Source: Bisbaumannia sp015645095
GTDB lineage: Bacteria > Pseudomonadota > Gammaproteobacteria > Pseudomonadales > Halomonadaceae
DNA length: 64,000 bases
NCBI GenBank assembly: GCA_036871055.1
Contig: CP141893.1
Location: 1,054,001 to 1,118,000, forward strand
Direction: 5' to 3'
In this document: positions 51,564 through 60,878 of the stretch, one piece after another
Layout of the letters: each line of letters begins with the position of its first letter
How positions within the stretch are numbered: position 1 is the first letter of the stretch
The notes under the pieces: model-generated
Told to the model about the DNA's origin: nothing
The model's database searches: none
Seen by the model: only the letters and a program-made list of their open reading frames with translations
Translations under genes and position numbers: made by a program

Positions 51564-52579
51564 GCGCGGCGGCGCATCAGTAACCATAGGAAGTAGGGAC
51601 CTCCGAGCAGGCTGGTCAGCAAGCCCACCGGAATCTCCGCGGGGCTGGCCAGGGTGCGCGCCAGGGTATCGGCCACCAGCAGCAAGAGGGCGCCGCCCAG
51701 CATGGCGGCGGGCAGCAGCAGGCGATGCCCCGGCCCCAGCCAGAGGCGCAGGCAGTGGGGCACCAGCAGGCCCAGGAAGCCGATGATGCCGGCCAGGGCC
51801 ACGCAGACCCCCACCCCCAGGGCGGTGGCCAGGATCACCCGGCGCTTGAGGGCGCGGGCATCGAGGCCGGCGCCGTGGGCGGTGAGCTCGCCGAGCTGCA
51901 GCAGGTCCAGGCCGCGGGCCGTGCGCAGCAGCCATAGCAGCGCCGGGGGAATGCAGACCAGGGCGCCGATGGCCGCCGGCCAGAGGGCGTGGGACAGGCT
52001 GCCCATGCCCCACAGGCTGAGCTGGCGCAACTGCTCGTCGCTGGCCACGAAGGCCAGCAGGCCGCCGAAGGCGCCGGCCAGGGTGTTGATGGCCAGCCCC
52101 GCCAGCAGCAGGGTAAAAAGTGCCTCCTGGCCGGGGCGTTGGGCGCCCAGGCGAAAGACCAGCAGGCAGACCGCCAGGGCCCCCAGGAAGCCGGCCAGGA
52201 ACTGCCCGTAGAGGCCGGTACCGCCCAGCAGCACGATCCACAGCGCCACGGCCAGGCCCGCGCCGCTGGCCAGCCCCAGCAGGCTGGGGTCGGCCAGGGG
52301 GTTGCGAAACAGCCCCTGCATGGCGGCGCCGCTGCCGGCCAGCATGGCGCCCACCAGGCTGGCCAGCAGCAGGCGAGGCAGGCGCAGTTGCCACCATACC
52401 TGCCAGTCCAATGGGCTGGGCCACTCGCCCAGCAGCAGCCGCGGCGAGAGCCCCAGGCTGCCGCTGAAGGCGCCCAGCAGCCAGGCCCCCAGCAGGGCCA
52501 GGAGCAGGCCGGCCAGGGTGCCGGAGCGGGTCGGCCAGGCGGGGGAGGGCCAGGGCAGGGAAGGGCGTCGCAGGATCAT
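51560..52579 (-). CDS. hmuU: Heme ABC transporter permease HmuU (339 aa)
   Basis: FecCD/BtuC-type inner-membrane permease with about ten hydrophobic helices. Recognised by PRLLLASLVGAMLAGSGAAMQGLFRNPLADPSLLG (read as consecutive segments), LWGMGSL, and LAGIIGFLGLLVPHCLRLWLGPGHR, the loop contacting HmuV. The ATG at 52577-52579 is chosen because it overlaps the stop of the small ORF upstream and begins just before the first helix; a longer in-frame extension runs through hmuT. AGGTGG lies upstream. Confidence 0.94.
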   Translation of the reverse strand: MILRRPSLPWPSPAWPTRSGTLAGLLLALLGAWLLGAFSGSLGLSPRLLLGEWPSPLDWQVWWQLRLPRLLLASLVGAMLAGSGAAMQGLFRNPLADPSLLGLASGAGLAVALWIVLLGGTGLYGQFLAGFLGALAVCLLVFRLGAQRPGQEALFTLLLAGLAINTLAGAFGGLLAFVASDEQLRQLSLWGMGSLSHALWPAAIGALVCIPPALLWLLRTARGLDLLQLGELTAHGAGLDARALKRRVILATALGVGVCVALAGIIGFLGLLVPHCLRLWLGPGHRLLLPAAMLGGALLLLVADTLARTLASPAEIPVGLLTSLLGGPYFLWLLMRRRA

Positions 52580-52677
52580 GGTCCACCTCTTGCCGCTGCC
52601 GGTTGCTCCCTGGCTAGGGATTCCAGGCGTTCGTAGAGGGCCAGCAGGGTCGCCGGATGGAGAGGGCAGGCGCTCAT
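52576..52677 (-). CDS. 33-aa ORF between hmuT and hmuU, a duplicated hmuT 3' end
   Basis: Begins MSACPLHPATLLALYERLES and ends in ARGGP with a TGA that overlaps the hmuU start. Its ATG overlaps the hmuT stop (ATGA). Residues 8-19 (PATLLALYERLE) copy the hmuT C-terminus, and the DNA CCAGGCGTTCGTAGAGGGCC is repeated about 100 bases apart. It is too perfectly nested in the coupled operon to be only noise, but it may simply be a duplication remnant that preserves translational coupling. Confidence 0.55.
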   Translation of the reverse strand: MSACPLHPATLLALYERLESLAREQPAAARGGP

Positions 52678-53549
52678 GGGGCCGCCTCCGTGCTGGGCAG
52701 TTGCCCCATGGCCAAGCGCTCCAGGCGTTCGTAGAGGGCCAAGAGGGTGGCGGGTGTGCGCGGGCCGAAGCCCAGCAGCGCCTGGTCATCGAAGACCACC
52801 AGGCGCCGGGCCTGGCCGGCGGGCGTCAGGGCCAGGCCCGGTAGTTGCCAGAGGCGTGCCTCGCCGCCCATCGCCTCGAGGCCCCCGCGGGTGACGATCA
52901 CCACCTCCGGGGCCTGGCGGATCAGCGCCTCGCCGCCCACCGGCCGGTAGCCCGGCATCTCGGCGAAGGCGTTGGTCACCCCCACGGCATCCATCATCGC
53001 CTGGGCGGCGGTCTCGTGGCCGGCGACCCGGGGCGTGGCGCCGCCATGGCCGAGCAGGAACATCGCCCGCAGCGGCGGAAGCGCGGGCAGGGCGGCGAGC
53101 TCACGGATCTCCGCCTCCAGGCGGCTGGCCAGGGCCTCGCCCCGCTCGGCCCGGTCGAGGGCCTCGGCCACCGCCCGCACCTTGGCGGGAATCGCCTCGA
53201 GCCGCGGCGGGGTGGCGATGCGGATCACCGTGACGCCGCTCGCCTCGAGCTGGGCCAGCACCTCCGCCGGGCCGGCCTGGTCCGCCACCAGCAGCCGCTC
53301 CGGGCGCAGCGACAGCACCCCCTCGGCGGCCAGCCGACGCAGGTAGCCCACCGAGGGCAGGGCCGCGATGGCAGCGGGGTGAGTGCTGGTGTCGTCGCGG
53401 CCGATCAGCCGCTCCGCTTCACCCAGGGCGGCGACGATCTCGGCCAGGTCGCCGCCGATGACCAGGTCCCGGGGCGGGGCCTGTGGCGCCGCCATGGCCG
53501 AGAGCGGCATCAGCCAGGCCAGGGCCAGGCGCACCAGCCAGCGGTTCAT
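52674..53549 (-). CDS. hmuT: Periplasmic heme-binding protein HmuT (291 aa)
   Basis: Delivers heme to HmuUV. Signal peptide (LVRLALAWLMPLSAMAAP). The family blocks VIGGDLAEIVAALGEAERLIGRDDTS, LPSVGYLRRLAAEGVLSLRPE and FLLGHGGATPRVAGHETAAQAM are present. Overlaps hmuS by four bases. Confidence 0.94.
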   Translation of the reverse strand: MNRWLVRLALAWLMPLSAMAAPQAPPRDLVIGGDLAEIVAALGEAERLIGRDDTSTHPAAIAALPSVGYLRRLAAEGVLSLRPERLLVADQAGPAEVLAQLEASGVTVIRIATPPRLEAIPAKVRAVAEALDRAERGEALASRLEAEIRELAALPALPPLRAMFLLGHGGATPRVAGHETAAQAMMDAVGVTNAFAEMPGYRPVGGEALIRQAPEVVIVTRGGLEAMGGEARLWQLPGLALTPAGQARRLVVFDDQALLGFGPRTPATLLALYERLERLAMGQLPSTEAAP

Positions 53550-54628
53550 GCCACCGCCTCCTCGTCGCGCAACTCGGCCAGCAGGTCGCGCCAGTCGCCG
53601 CGCTCGGCGCTGCCCTCGCGGCGTTCGGCGTAGAGCTGCAGGATCAGTTCGCCCTGGGCGTCGAAGGCCTCCAGGCTAGTGACGCCGCCGTCCCGATTGG
53701 GCTTGTGCACCGACCAGACGCTGGCGATGGCGGCGTCGTCCAGGTGCAGGGTGAAGTCCTCGCCGAAGAGGTTCAGCCAGCCGCGCATCCGCTTGGGCGC
53801 CGGCAGGCGCCCGGTGCGGATCTGCACGCAGCCGGGACTGGCCACGAAGAGCATCAACGGCAGTTCCCGTTCGGCGGCCCGCGCCAGGGCCGTGGCCAGC
53901 GTGCTCGGCTCCAGTCGGCGGGTAAAGCGCCCCTCCATCAGGGCATTGGCCTCGTGGCGGGCCAGGCCGTGGCGGCGCAGCAGGGTAAAGAACTGGTGGA
54001 CGTCGCGCATCCGCGCCCAGTCGTCGGCCAGGCCCGGGGCCTCCGGCAGGGGCCGCGGCGCGGGATCTGCCGCGCCGGTGAAGACCGGTGGGTGGGCGTT
54101 GCCGATGCTCTCCAGGGCCTGCCAGCCCTTGCCGGGCCAGGTCTCCAGGCAGAACAGCTTGAGCAGGGCGCGACCGTGGCGGTCGAAGACCTGCAGGCTC
54201 AGGCGCTCCTGGGCCTTGCCCTGTGCATCGGGCAGGGTGTCGCGGATCAGGCCGGCCCAGTGCCAGTGGGCAAACAGCAGGCGCATGTCCAGGCCGCCGG
54301 GGGCCAGCAGCAGGCCGGCCTGGGGGGCGCCGCCGAGCGCCGGGCACTCCCCCTGCTGCTCCAGTACCGCGTGGCGGGAGCGGGTCAGCGCCTTGACCCG
54401 CCCCAGGGTATGGAAGCGGCCGGCGAGCTCCGCCGGGGCCAGGGGCAGGCCGATGACGTCGCGGCCCAGGCGGGCGGCCTGGAGGGCGCCCTCGCTGATC
54501 GACAGGCGCTGGGCGATATCGATGGCCGGCAGGCGCGGGGTGGCGCGGCGGGCGGCATCGAAGGCGGCCAGGATGGCACTCTGATCGTGGGAGGGGGCGC
54601 GTTCGAGTTCAGGCATAAGGGTCACCAT
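53546..54628 (-). CDS. hmuS: Cytoplasmic heme utilisation protein HmuS/HemS (360 aa)
   Basis: Binds heme after import; the family includes heme-degrading or trafficking proteins. Two structural halves are seen: IDIAQRLSISEGALQAARLG at the start, and RDVHQFFTLLRRHGLARHEA with MRGWLNLFGEDFTLHLDDAAI and VWSVHKPNRDGGVTSLEAFD near the end. Start at 54628 overlaps the receptor stop; an ATG four codons later is equally possible. Confidence 0.93.
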   Translation of the reverse strand: MVTLMPELERAPSHDQSAILAAFDAARRATPRLPAIDIAQRLSISEGALQAARLGRDVIGLPLAPAELAGRFHTLGRVKALTRSRHAVLEQQGECPALGGAPQAGLLLAPGGLDMRLLFAHWHWAGLIRDTLPDAQGKAQERLSLQVFDRHGRALLKLFCLETWPGKGWQALESIGNAHPPVFTGAADPAPRPLPEAPGLADDWARMRDVHQFFTLLRRHGLARHEANALMEGRFTRRLEPSTLATALARAAERELPLMLFVASPGCVQIRTGRLPAPKRMRGWLNLFGEDFTLHLDDAAIASVWSVHKPNRDGGVTSLEAFDAQGELILQLYAERREGSAERGDWRDLLAELRDEEAVA

Positions 54629-56610
54629 TGCAGGCTGAGGTTGACGAGCAGGCTGCGGCCATCGCCGAGGCTGCCGTCGGGGCGATACCAGGTCTTGTCG
54701 GCAAGGTTGCGCAGCTTGAGGCTGGTCTCGACGCTGGCGCGGGGGGCCCAGGCGAGTTGCAGGTCGTGCAGGCCATAGCCGGGGGCCTGGGTGTCGCCGG
54801 CGTCGTGGGACTCGGCGAAGCGGCCCCGCCAGCCCAGGGTCAGGTCGGGGCCGGTGAAGCGGTAATCGAGGCCGGCCAGGGCCTCGAGTGGGGTGAGCCG
54901 ACCCAGGGGGGCTCCGCTGTCACGGTCGCGCCCGCTCACCTCGGCGAGGCCGAGCTGGGCATGGAGGCCGCTGAGGGCTTGGGGTGACCAGCTCAGGCGG
55001 GCATCGAAGCCCCAGAGGTGGGCCCGGGAGACATTGGCGGCCCGGGTGGTGCCGGCGAGGATATCCACCTCGGTATCGATGAAGTCGTCGGCGCGGGTGT
55101 CGAAATAGCTGGCGCGCAGGCCCCAGTCACCGGCCTGCCAGGCCAGGCCGCTCTCCCAGGTGCGGCTGGTCTCCGGCCTGAGGTCCGGGTTGGGTACCCA
55201 GAAGTTGTCCGGGAAACAGAAGAAGGGCGAGGGGCAGAAGCCGGCGAAGTGGCGCTCGTCGGCGTAGAGCTCGGAGAGCGTCGGCGCGCGGAAGGCCTCG
55301 GCATAGCCACTGTAGAGCATGACGCCATCGAGGGGGCGCCAGGCCAGGCGCAGCCGCGGCGATACCTGGTTCTCGCGGCTCTCCCGACCGGCGCTGTCCT
55401 CGGCCCGGTAGTGGTCGAGGCGGGCGCCCAGGCCCAGGTCGAACTCCCCGGCACCGCCGCTATCCAGGTAGCGGCCTACCGTCAGGGTGTCGTCCAGGTA
55501 GAGGGCGGCGGTGTCGATATCCGCCTCGGGAAAGCCGCTGGCGTTGCCGCCGGGGCGCTGGCGGGCGCGGTCCAGCTCGGCGCCGAAGGCCAGGGTCTGG
55601 GTCAGCCAGCCGTGCGCCAGGCGGTGGTAGCCGTCGCCCTGCAGGCCCAGGCGATCCTGGGTCCGTTCGGCGGCGGGCTCGTCGATGGCCTGGCGGCCGA
55701 AGGTCAATCGGGTCTCCCACCGGGTGGCGACGCCGGGCTGCCAGCGGTGGCCGAGCTGGACGTTATCGCTGGTGACCCGGCGATCGCGCAGCGGGTTGCT
55801 GGCGTTAGCGGCGAAGCTCTGAGGGTTGGCGGGCTGGGTGCTGTCTTCCCGGTAGTGCTGCCAGCTGGCGAAGAGGCGCTGATCCGGGGCGATCTCGAGG
55901 CCCCCCTTGGCCAGCAGGCTGTTGAGGCGGGCGTCATCCGGGGCGGTGTCGCCGCCGGCGCGACGGATATCCCCGGACTCGCTGCGCCCCAGGGCCAACA
56001 GGCCATCCGCTTCGCCGTGGGCGGTAGCGGTGCGGCCGAAGAGGGTGACGGTGGCGCCCAGCTCGTCCCGGTCGCTGGCGCCGCGAAGGCTCAGGCGTCC
56101 CCCCGAGGTCTCGCCGGGGCGCAGCAGGTCCGCCGCCTCTACGGTCTCGAAGCTGATCACCCCGCCCATGGCGTTGCCGCCGTAGAGGCTCGACAGGGCG
56201 CCGCGGGCCACCTGCACCTCGCGCAGCAGGGCCGGGTCGAGGAAGAAGTTGCCGAGATGGCCGGTGGTGATGTCCTGGCGCACCCCATCGAGACGCACCA
56301 GCACCCCGCCACGACCGAAGCCACGCAGGCTCAGGGTCTGGCCATTGCGGCGCCCCTGGCCCGCCACCTGCAGGCCGGGCAGGTCGCCGAGCAGCTCCTC
56401 GATGCGTCCGGCGGTGCTCAGCGTCGGATCATGGCGGTCGATCACATCGAGGATCAGCGGGGCCCGGGTGGGGTCGGTGGGGGCCCGGGTGCCGGTGATC
56501 ACCAGGGGCGCCGAGGCTTCGATTCGCTCGGTTGGCGGGGAGTCGGCCAGCAGGCCGGGGGCGGGACTCAGCAGCGCCAGGGTGGCGCCACAGCACAGTG
56601 CTCGCTTCAT
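54622..56610 (-). CDS. hmuR: TonB-dependent heme/hemoglobin receptor HmuR-like (662 aa)
   Basis: Outer-membrane heme transporter. Start at 56610 gives a signal peptide (LCCGATLALLSPAPGLLA); the upstream in-frame ATG adds nine residues. A TonB-box-like PLVITGTRAP is followed by the plug domain (IEELLGDLPGLQV, LRGFGRGGVLVRLDGVRQ, GGNAMGGVISFET). The barrel contains the NPDL motif of heme receptors (VPNPDLRPETSRTWESGL) and ends in LLVNLSLQW. A His-containing YADERHFAGF segment near the NPDL box is reminiscent of the FRAP region. Confidence 0.92.
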   Translation of the reverse strand: MKRALCCGATLALLSPAPGLLADSPPTERIEASAPLVITGTRAPTDPTRAPLILDVIDRHDPTLSTAGRIEELLGDLPGLQVAGQGRRNGQTLSLRGFGRGGVLVRLDGVRQDITTGHLGNFFLDPALLREVQVARGALSSLYGGNAMGGVISFETVEAADLLRPGETSGGRLSLRGASDRDELGATVTLFGRTATAHGEADGLLALGRSESGDIRRAGGDTAPDDARLNSLLAKGGLEIAPDQRLFASWQHYREDSTQPANPQSFAANASNPLRDRRVTSDNVQLGHRWQPGVATRWETRLTFGRQAIDEPAAERTQDRLGLQGDGYHRLAHGWLTQTLAFGAELDRARQRPGGNASGFPEADIDTAALYLDDTLTVGRYLDSGGAGEFDLGLGARLDHYRAEDSAGRESRENQVSPRLRLAWRPLDGVMLYSGYAEAFRAPTLSELYADERHFAGFCPSPFFCFPDNFWVPNPDLRPETSRTWESGLAWQAGDWGLRASYFDTRADDFIDTEVDILAGTTRAANVSRAHLWGFDARLSWSPQALSGLHAQLGLAEVSGRDRDSGAPLGRLTPLEALAGLDYRFTGPDLTLGWRGRFAESHDAGDTQAPGYGLHDLQLAWAPRASVETSLKLRNLADKTWYRPDGSLGDGRSLLVNLSLQW

Positions 56611-56718
56611 GGGATGACGTTGTCCTTGAGGCATCACGTCATCGAGCGGCTGGCTGGGCCTGGGCCTGGCTGGCGGGTCTCGATGGTCAATGGGTGGGTG
56701 TGGAGGGTCGCCCTGGGG

Positions 56719-56895
56719 TCAGCAGGTCAGGATCAGCTTGCCGTTGCGGGTCTCGCGCAGTTGATAGCGACGCCCCTGGTGCTCGATTTCCAGTTGGCCC
56801 CGGGCGTTCAGGAGCTGCGCACCGGGGACACGGTTATCGCGGATCACCAGGGTTCTGGCATCATGCGGTGTCGCAGGGGGAGACGGCCGATCCAT
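56719..56895 (-). CDS. hmuP: Hemin uptake protein HmuP/HemP (58 aa)
   Basis: Small protein short enough to be missed by automatic calling. Starts at the ATG complementary to 56893-56895, preceded by AGGAGG. The C-terminal part VPGAQLLNARGQLEIEHQGR, then YQLRETRNGKLILTC matches the HemP family ending YxLRxTxxGKLILTK. In other bacteria it is needed for expression or use of the heme receptor. It lies 108 bases upstream of hmuR on the same strand, the usual place. Confidence 0.9.
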   Translation of the reverse strand: MDRPSPPATPHDARTLVIRDNRVPGAQLLNARGQLEIEHQGRRYQLRETRNGKLILTC

Positions 56896-56918
56896 GGGAC
56901 CTCCTGAAGGACTTTTTG

Positions 56919-56941
56919 AACGATAATTATTGTTATTTGTA
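56919..56941 (-). promoter_or_regulatory. Candidate Fur box upstream of hmuP
   Basis: GATAATTATTGTTATTTGT at 56922-56940 is a partial match (about 12 of 19) to the Fur consensus and is the only AT-rich patch in this intergenic region. It sits about 27 bases upstream of the hmuP start, where iron repression would be expected. Confidence 0.55.
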
Positions 56942-57028
56942 TGGGCGTCTCAGTCAAGTCTGAACGCTCGAGAGACCGGTGAGTCGAAGCGAACAGGGCG
57001 GTGAGCGCCGCAGAGGAGGAGACGAGGC

Positions 57029-57706
57029 GTGGTCTGGCTATTGTTGGTGGGTGGGCTCCTGGCCCTGTTCCTGCTGCCCAATGTCTGGGCGCGCTGGGTC
57101 CTGGCGCGCCATGCCGCCCCGCGGGACGACTATCCCGGCAGCGGCGGCGAGCTGGCCGAGCACTTGGTCAAGCGCCTGGGACTCGAGGGGGTGGAAGTGG
57201 AGGTCACCGAGGCCGGGGACCACTATGACCCCGAGGCCAGGCGGGTGCGCCTGAGCCCGGAGCATTTCGAGGGGCGCTCCCTGACCGCGGTGACGGTGGC
57301 GGCCCATGAGGTGGGGCATGCCATCCAGCATCACCAGGGCTATCAACCGCTGCTGGCGCGTACCCGCCTGGTACGCCTGGCCCAGGGGGCCGAGAAGCTC
57401 GGGGCGGCGCTGATGATGGCCTCGCCGCTGCTGTTCCTCTTGACTCGCACCCCCACGGGCCTGGCTCTGGTGATCCTGGCCGCGGTGCTGAGCTTCGGCA
57501 CCGCCGCCCTGGTGCACCTGATCACCCTGCCGGTGGAGCTGGACGCCAGCTACCGTCGCGCCCTGCCGCTGCTCAAGGAGTACGTGCCCCCCTACGACAT
57601 GCCGGCGGCCCGCCACCTGCTGACCGCCTGCGCCTTCACCTATGTGGCGGCGTCGCTGGCCAGCCTGCTCAACCTGGGGCGCTGGCTGGTGATCCTGCGG
57701 CGCTAA
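57029..57706 (+). CDS. Membrane zinc metallopeptidase, YugP family (225 aa)
   Basis: Start is GTG at 57029 preceded by GGAGGAGACGAGG. One N-terminal membrane helix (LLLVGGLLALFLLPNVWA), then the zinc motif AAHEVGHAIQHH (HExxH) near residue 92, then further hydrophobic segments at about 128-180 and 200-215. The family is DUF-type neutral zinc metallopeptidases of unknown substrate. Convergent with cmoB, with only five bases between the stops. Confidence 0.9.
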   Translation: MVWLLLVGGLLALFLLPNVWARWVLARHAAPRDDYPGSGGELAEHLVKRLGLEGVEVEVTEAGDHYDPEARRVRLSPEHFEGRSLTAVTVAAHEVGHAIQHHQGYQPLLARTRLVRLAQGAEKLGAALMMASPLLFLLTRTPTGLALVILAAVLSFGTAALVHLITLPVELDASYRRALPLLKEYVPPYDMPAARHLLTACAFTYVAASLASLLNLGRWLVILRR

Positions 57707-57711
57707 GGGCT

Positions 57712-58698
57712 TCAGGCCGGGCGATTGGCGATAATGACCGCCCGCCGCGGGGCCGGGTAGCCTTCGCGGGTCTGCGTCGGGTCGTCCGGGTCGAGGAAGT
57801 CGGCCAGGGACTGGAAGGTCATCCAGTCGGTGGAACGCTGCTCCTCGGGGGTGGTGACCGCCTCGTCCACCACCCGCACGTTATGGAAGCCACAGCGCTC
57901 GAGCCACTGGCACAGGGCCTGTGAGGAGGGCAGGAAATAGACATTGGGCATGGCGGCGTAGCGCTCGCCGGGCAGCAGCACCGTGGTCTCGTCGCCCTCC
58001 ACCACCAGGGTCTCCAGGACCAGTTCGCCCCCCGGGCGCAGGCACGCCTTGAGCTTGAGCAGGTGCTCCAGGGGCGAGGGGCGGTGGTAGAGCACCCCCA
58101 TGGAGAAGACCGTATCGAACCACTGCAGGTCATCGGGGACCGCCTCGATGCCCACCGGCAGGAAGTGGGTGCGGTGGGTGTCCCGGTCGCCGACGAAGTG
58201 GCGAACCGCCTGGAACTGGTAGTAGAAGCGCGGCGAGGGGTCGATCACCAGCACGAAGGAGGCGCCGGCCCCGGCCATGCGCCAGCCGTGGTAACCGCTG
58301 CCGCCGCCGACATCGAGCACCCGGCGCCCGGCCAGGTCGGCCAGGTGAGGGGCCAGGCGCTGCCACTTCCAGTCGGAGCGCCACTCGGTGTCGATGGTGA
58401 TGCCGCCGAGCCGATAGGGCCCCTTGCGCCAGGGGGCGAGCTTTCTCAGCAGGTTCTCGCACTGGCGGCGCTGGCTGTCACCGAGTTCCACCTCGACGCT
58501 GACGGTATCGGCGTCGAGGTGCGCCTCGCGCTCCTCGGGGAGCGGTGGCAGCTTGGCCACGGCCTTCTCCCAGGCCGGCAGGTCGCCGTAACGCTTGCGG
58601 TCGAGGCCCTGGGCCAGCTGTTCCGGCAGGCGGGCCAGCCAGGTCTCCAGGCCCTGGTCGAGGAAGGCGCGGTAGAGATCGCGATGGGGGCTGCTCAT
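57712..58698 (-). CDS. cmoB: tRNA U34 carboxymethyltransferase CmoB (328 aa)
   Basis: Transfers the carboxymethyl group from carboxy-SAM to 5-hydroxyuridine 34 of tRNA. Key blocks are KLAPWRKGPYRLGGITIDTEWRSDWKW, VLDVGGGSGYHGWRMAGAGA (SAM site), DPSPRFYYQFQAV and FDTVFSMGVLYHRPSPLEHL. Length is normal. Its partner cmoA lies upstream, separated by the phospholipase D-like gene. Confidence 0.95.
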   Translation of the reverse strand: MSSPHRDLYRAFLDQGLETWLARLPEQLAQGLDRKRYGDLPAWEKAVAKLPPLPEEREAHLDADTVSVEVELGDSQRRQCENLLRKLAPWRKGPYRLGGITIDTEWRSDWKWQRLAPHLADLAGRRVLDVGGGSGYHGWRMAGAGASFVLVIDPSPRFYYQFQAVRHFVGDRDTHRTHFLPVGIEAVPDDLQWFDTVFSMGVLYHRPSPLEHLLKLKACLRPGGELVLETLVVEGDETTVLLPGERYAAMPNVYFLPSSQALCQWLERCGFHNVRVVDEAVTTPEEQRSTDWMTFQSLADFLDPDDPTQTREGYPAPRRAVIIANRPA

Positions 58699-58705
58699 AA
58701 GATCC

Positions 58706-60109
58706 TTAAAAAGTGCACCAGCCGCTGGCCTCCATCAGCCGGTAGCGCCAGTAGCGCCAGGGCGTGGCGTCGTCCCGGGCCGGGAAGGGGCGGCTATGAA
58801 ATTCTCCATGGCGATTATGCCAGTAGCGCAGGAAGCTTGCCCGGGCCCGGCGGATCACCGGGTGATCCGCCGCGGCCTCCAGTTGGATATTGGCCTCGAA
58901 GTTATTGTCGTCGAGGCTGCGCCGGCTGAGGTTGGCGGAGCCCAGCAGCAGGGTGGCGGGAGCCCCGGGGCGCTGGTGGAGCAGCCACTTGCCGTGCCCC
59001 TGGGCCTCGGCGTCGCCGTACCAGCGGATGGCCAGGCCCCGGCGGGCCAGTTCCCGGCCCACCGGGCGGTTGGGCAGGCCGGGGCTGGCGCGACCGAAGT
59101 GGCGGTCGTTGGGATCCAGCAGCAGGCGTATCGCCACACCGCGCCGGTGGGCGGCCAGCAGGGCGTGGATCACCCGACGATGGGCCAGGTAGTAGGCGCA
59201 GAGCCAGAGGCGATCGCCGGGCCGGGCCTCGGCGAGCAGCGTCAGCAGGGTGTCGCGGACGGCGCCCTCGGTCAGCAGACGCAGTCGCGGCAGGGTCGCA
59301 GGAGCGTCGGAGGGCGGGGCCGGGCAGGGCGGTAGCCAGCCGAGGCCGGAGCGCCGCGCCAGGGCCAGCTCGCTATGCAGCAGGTCCAGCGCCGCGGGGC
59401 CGCCCAGGCTCAGGGCGGCATTGCGGTAGGCGCGGCTCGCCTCGTCGGCATTGGCCGAGCCCACCACCGCCCGCCAGCCGTCGCCCTCGTCCACCACCAG
59501 GGTCTTGCGATGGTCGGCGTTGAGGTTGAGCAGCGCCAGGTAGCTGCGCAGGGAGACCCGGCCGGACCCCAGGGGGTCGGGCAGCCAGCCGCCCCGGGGC
59601 GAGTTGCCCAGGGGCCGGAACAGCCCGCGCCAGAGCGCCGACCAGCTCGGGTTGGGGTCGCGCCCCGGGGTCAGGTCGCAGATGACGACCCGGATGCCGG
59701 CCCGGCGCAGGCGCGCCAGCTGGGGGGCCTCGCGGCCGCCATAGCAGTGGTTGATGGGATCCACCAGCACCACCGCTTCCAGGGCCGGTACCCGGGCCTT
59801 GCGCTGGATCAGCGCCTGGCAGAGGCGATGCCCCAGGGGGCCATCGTCGAGCAGGAAGAGGTCGATCACCACCAGGCGGCGGGCCTGGGCGATCAGCCGG
59901 TGCCATTCGGTGAAGATGGCCTGGCGTTGGTGACACTGCCCCGAGCCGTCCGCATAGGTCTCGTCGAGCAGCAGGCGCAGACCGTTGGCGCGGCGCCAGG
60001 GGCCCACCACATGTAGGCCCGGCGGCAGGGGCTTGTGGCTGTGCCACCAGGCGGTAGCCAGCCAGGCGCCGCCGAGGGGCAGCAGCAGGGCGAGCAGGCT
60101 AGGCGACAT
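58706..60109 (-). CDS. Phospholipase D superfamily protein, cardiolipin-synthase-like (467 aa)
   Basis: Two HKD-type halves are seen: DHRKTLVVDEGDGWRAVVGSANAD near residue 200 and QGHGKWLLHQRPGAPATLLLGSANLS near 395. An N-terminal hydrophobic stretch (LLALLLPLGGAWLATAWW) anchors it to the membrane. The fold covers cardiolipin synthases and phospholipases; no feature fixes the substrate. It lies between cmoA and cmoB on the same strand. Confidence 0.85.
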   Translation of the reverse strand: MSPSLLALLLPLGGAWLATAWWHSHKPLPPGLHVVGPWRRANGLRLLLDETYADGSGQCHQRQAIFTEWHRLIAQARRLVVIDLFLLDDGPLGHRLCQALIQRKARVPALEAVVLVDPINHCYGGREAPQLARLRRAGIRVVICDLTPGRDPNPSWSALWRGLFRPLGNSPRGGWLPDPLGSGRVSLRSYLALLNLNADHRKTLVVDEGDGWRAVVGSANADEASRAYRNAALSLGGPAALDLLHSELALARRSGLGWLPPCPAPPSDAPATLPRLRLLTEGAVRDTLLTLLAEARPGDRLWLCAYYLAHRRVIHALLAAHRRGVAIRLLLDPNDRHFGRASPGLPNRPVGRELARRGLAIRWYGDAEAQGHGKWLLHQRPGAPATLLLGSANLSRRSLDDNNFEANIQLEAAADHPVIRRARASFLRYWHNRHGEFHSRPFPARDDATPWRYWRYRLMEASGWCTF

Positions 60110-60137
60110 GGCTTGCCTCCCGGCCTCGCCGGCGCCG

Positions 60138-60878
60138 CTACTCCTTGAAGGCGATCAGCGAGGCGAAGTTGAGGAACTGGAACCAGGTCAGGCTACGCGA
60201 GAAGCCGGCCTGGGCCAGGCGCGCATGGTGTGCCTCCAGGCTGTCGGGGATCAGCACGTTCTCGAGCGCCGTGCGCTTCTGGCTGATCTCCAGGTCACTG
60301 TAGCCGTTGGCGCGCTTGAAGTCGTGGTAGCGCTCCACCAGCCAGGCGTTCTCCTGCTCGTCGGCGGCCTTGATCTTCTCGGAGAGGATCAGTACCCCAC
60401 CGGGCTCCAGGGCCTCATGCAGGCGCCGCATCAGGGCGTCGCGATCCTCGGGTGGCAGGAACTGCAGGGTGAAGTTGAGCAGGATCAGGCCCGCAGGCCG
60501 GTAGTCGAGGGTGCGAATGTCCCCCTCCACCACCGTCATGGCGTGCTCGGGGCACTCGCTGTCCAGGGTCTCCCTGGCCCGGGCCACCATGGCCGGGGAG
60601 AGGTCCACCCCGGTGTAGTCGAAGGCCGCCGGCGGCAGCCGCCCGGCCAGGGCCAGCCCCGCCGCCCCCAGGGAGCAACCCAGGTCATAGACCCGGGCGC
60701 CGTGGCGCAGGTGGCGCTCGGCGATCACTCCGAGCATGCCGAGGATCTGGCCGTAGCCCGGTACCGAGCGGCGTATCATGTCGGGAAAACAGGCGACGAC
60801 CTGCTCGTCGAAGGAGAAGCGCGCGACCCGGTCCAGGGGTGTGGAAAAGATCGCGTCACGGTAAGATGCGTCACTCAT
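60138..60878 (-). CDS. cmoA: Carboxy-S-adenosyl-L-methionine synthase CmoA (246 aa)
   Basis: Makes carboxy-SAM from SAM and prephenate for CmoB. Recognised by FSFDEQVVACFPDMIRRSVPGY, VYDLGCSLGAAGLALA, ILLNFTLQFLPPEDR and SEKIKAADEQENAWLVERYHDFKRANGYS. Length is normal. Divergent from pgi, with about 190 bases between the starts. Confidence 0.96.
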   Translation of the reverse strand: MSDASYRDAIFSTPLDRVARFSFDEQVVACFPDMIRRSVPGYGQILGMLGVIAERHLRHGARVYDLGCSLGAAGLALAGRLPPAAFDYTGVDLSPAMVARARETLDSECPEHAMTVVEGDIRTLDYRPAGLILLNFTLQFLPPEDRDALMRRLHEALEPGGVLILSEKIKAADEQENAWLVERYHDFKRANGYSDLEISQKRTALENVLIPDSLEAHHARLAQAGFSRSLTWFQFLNFASLIAFKE

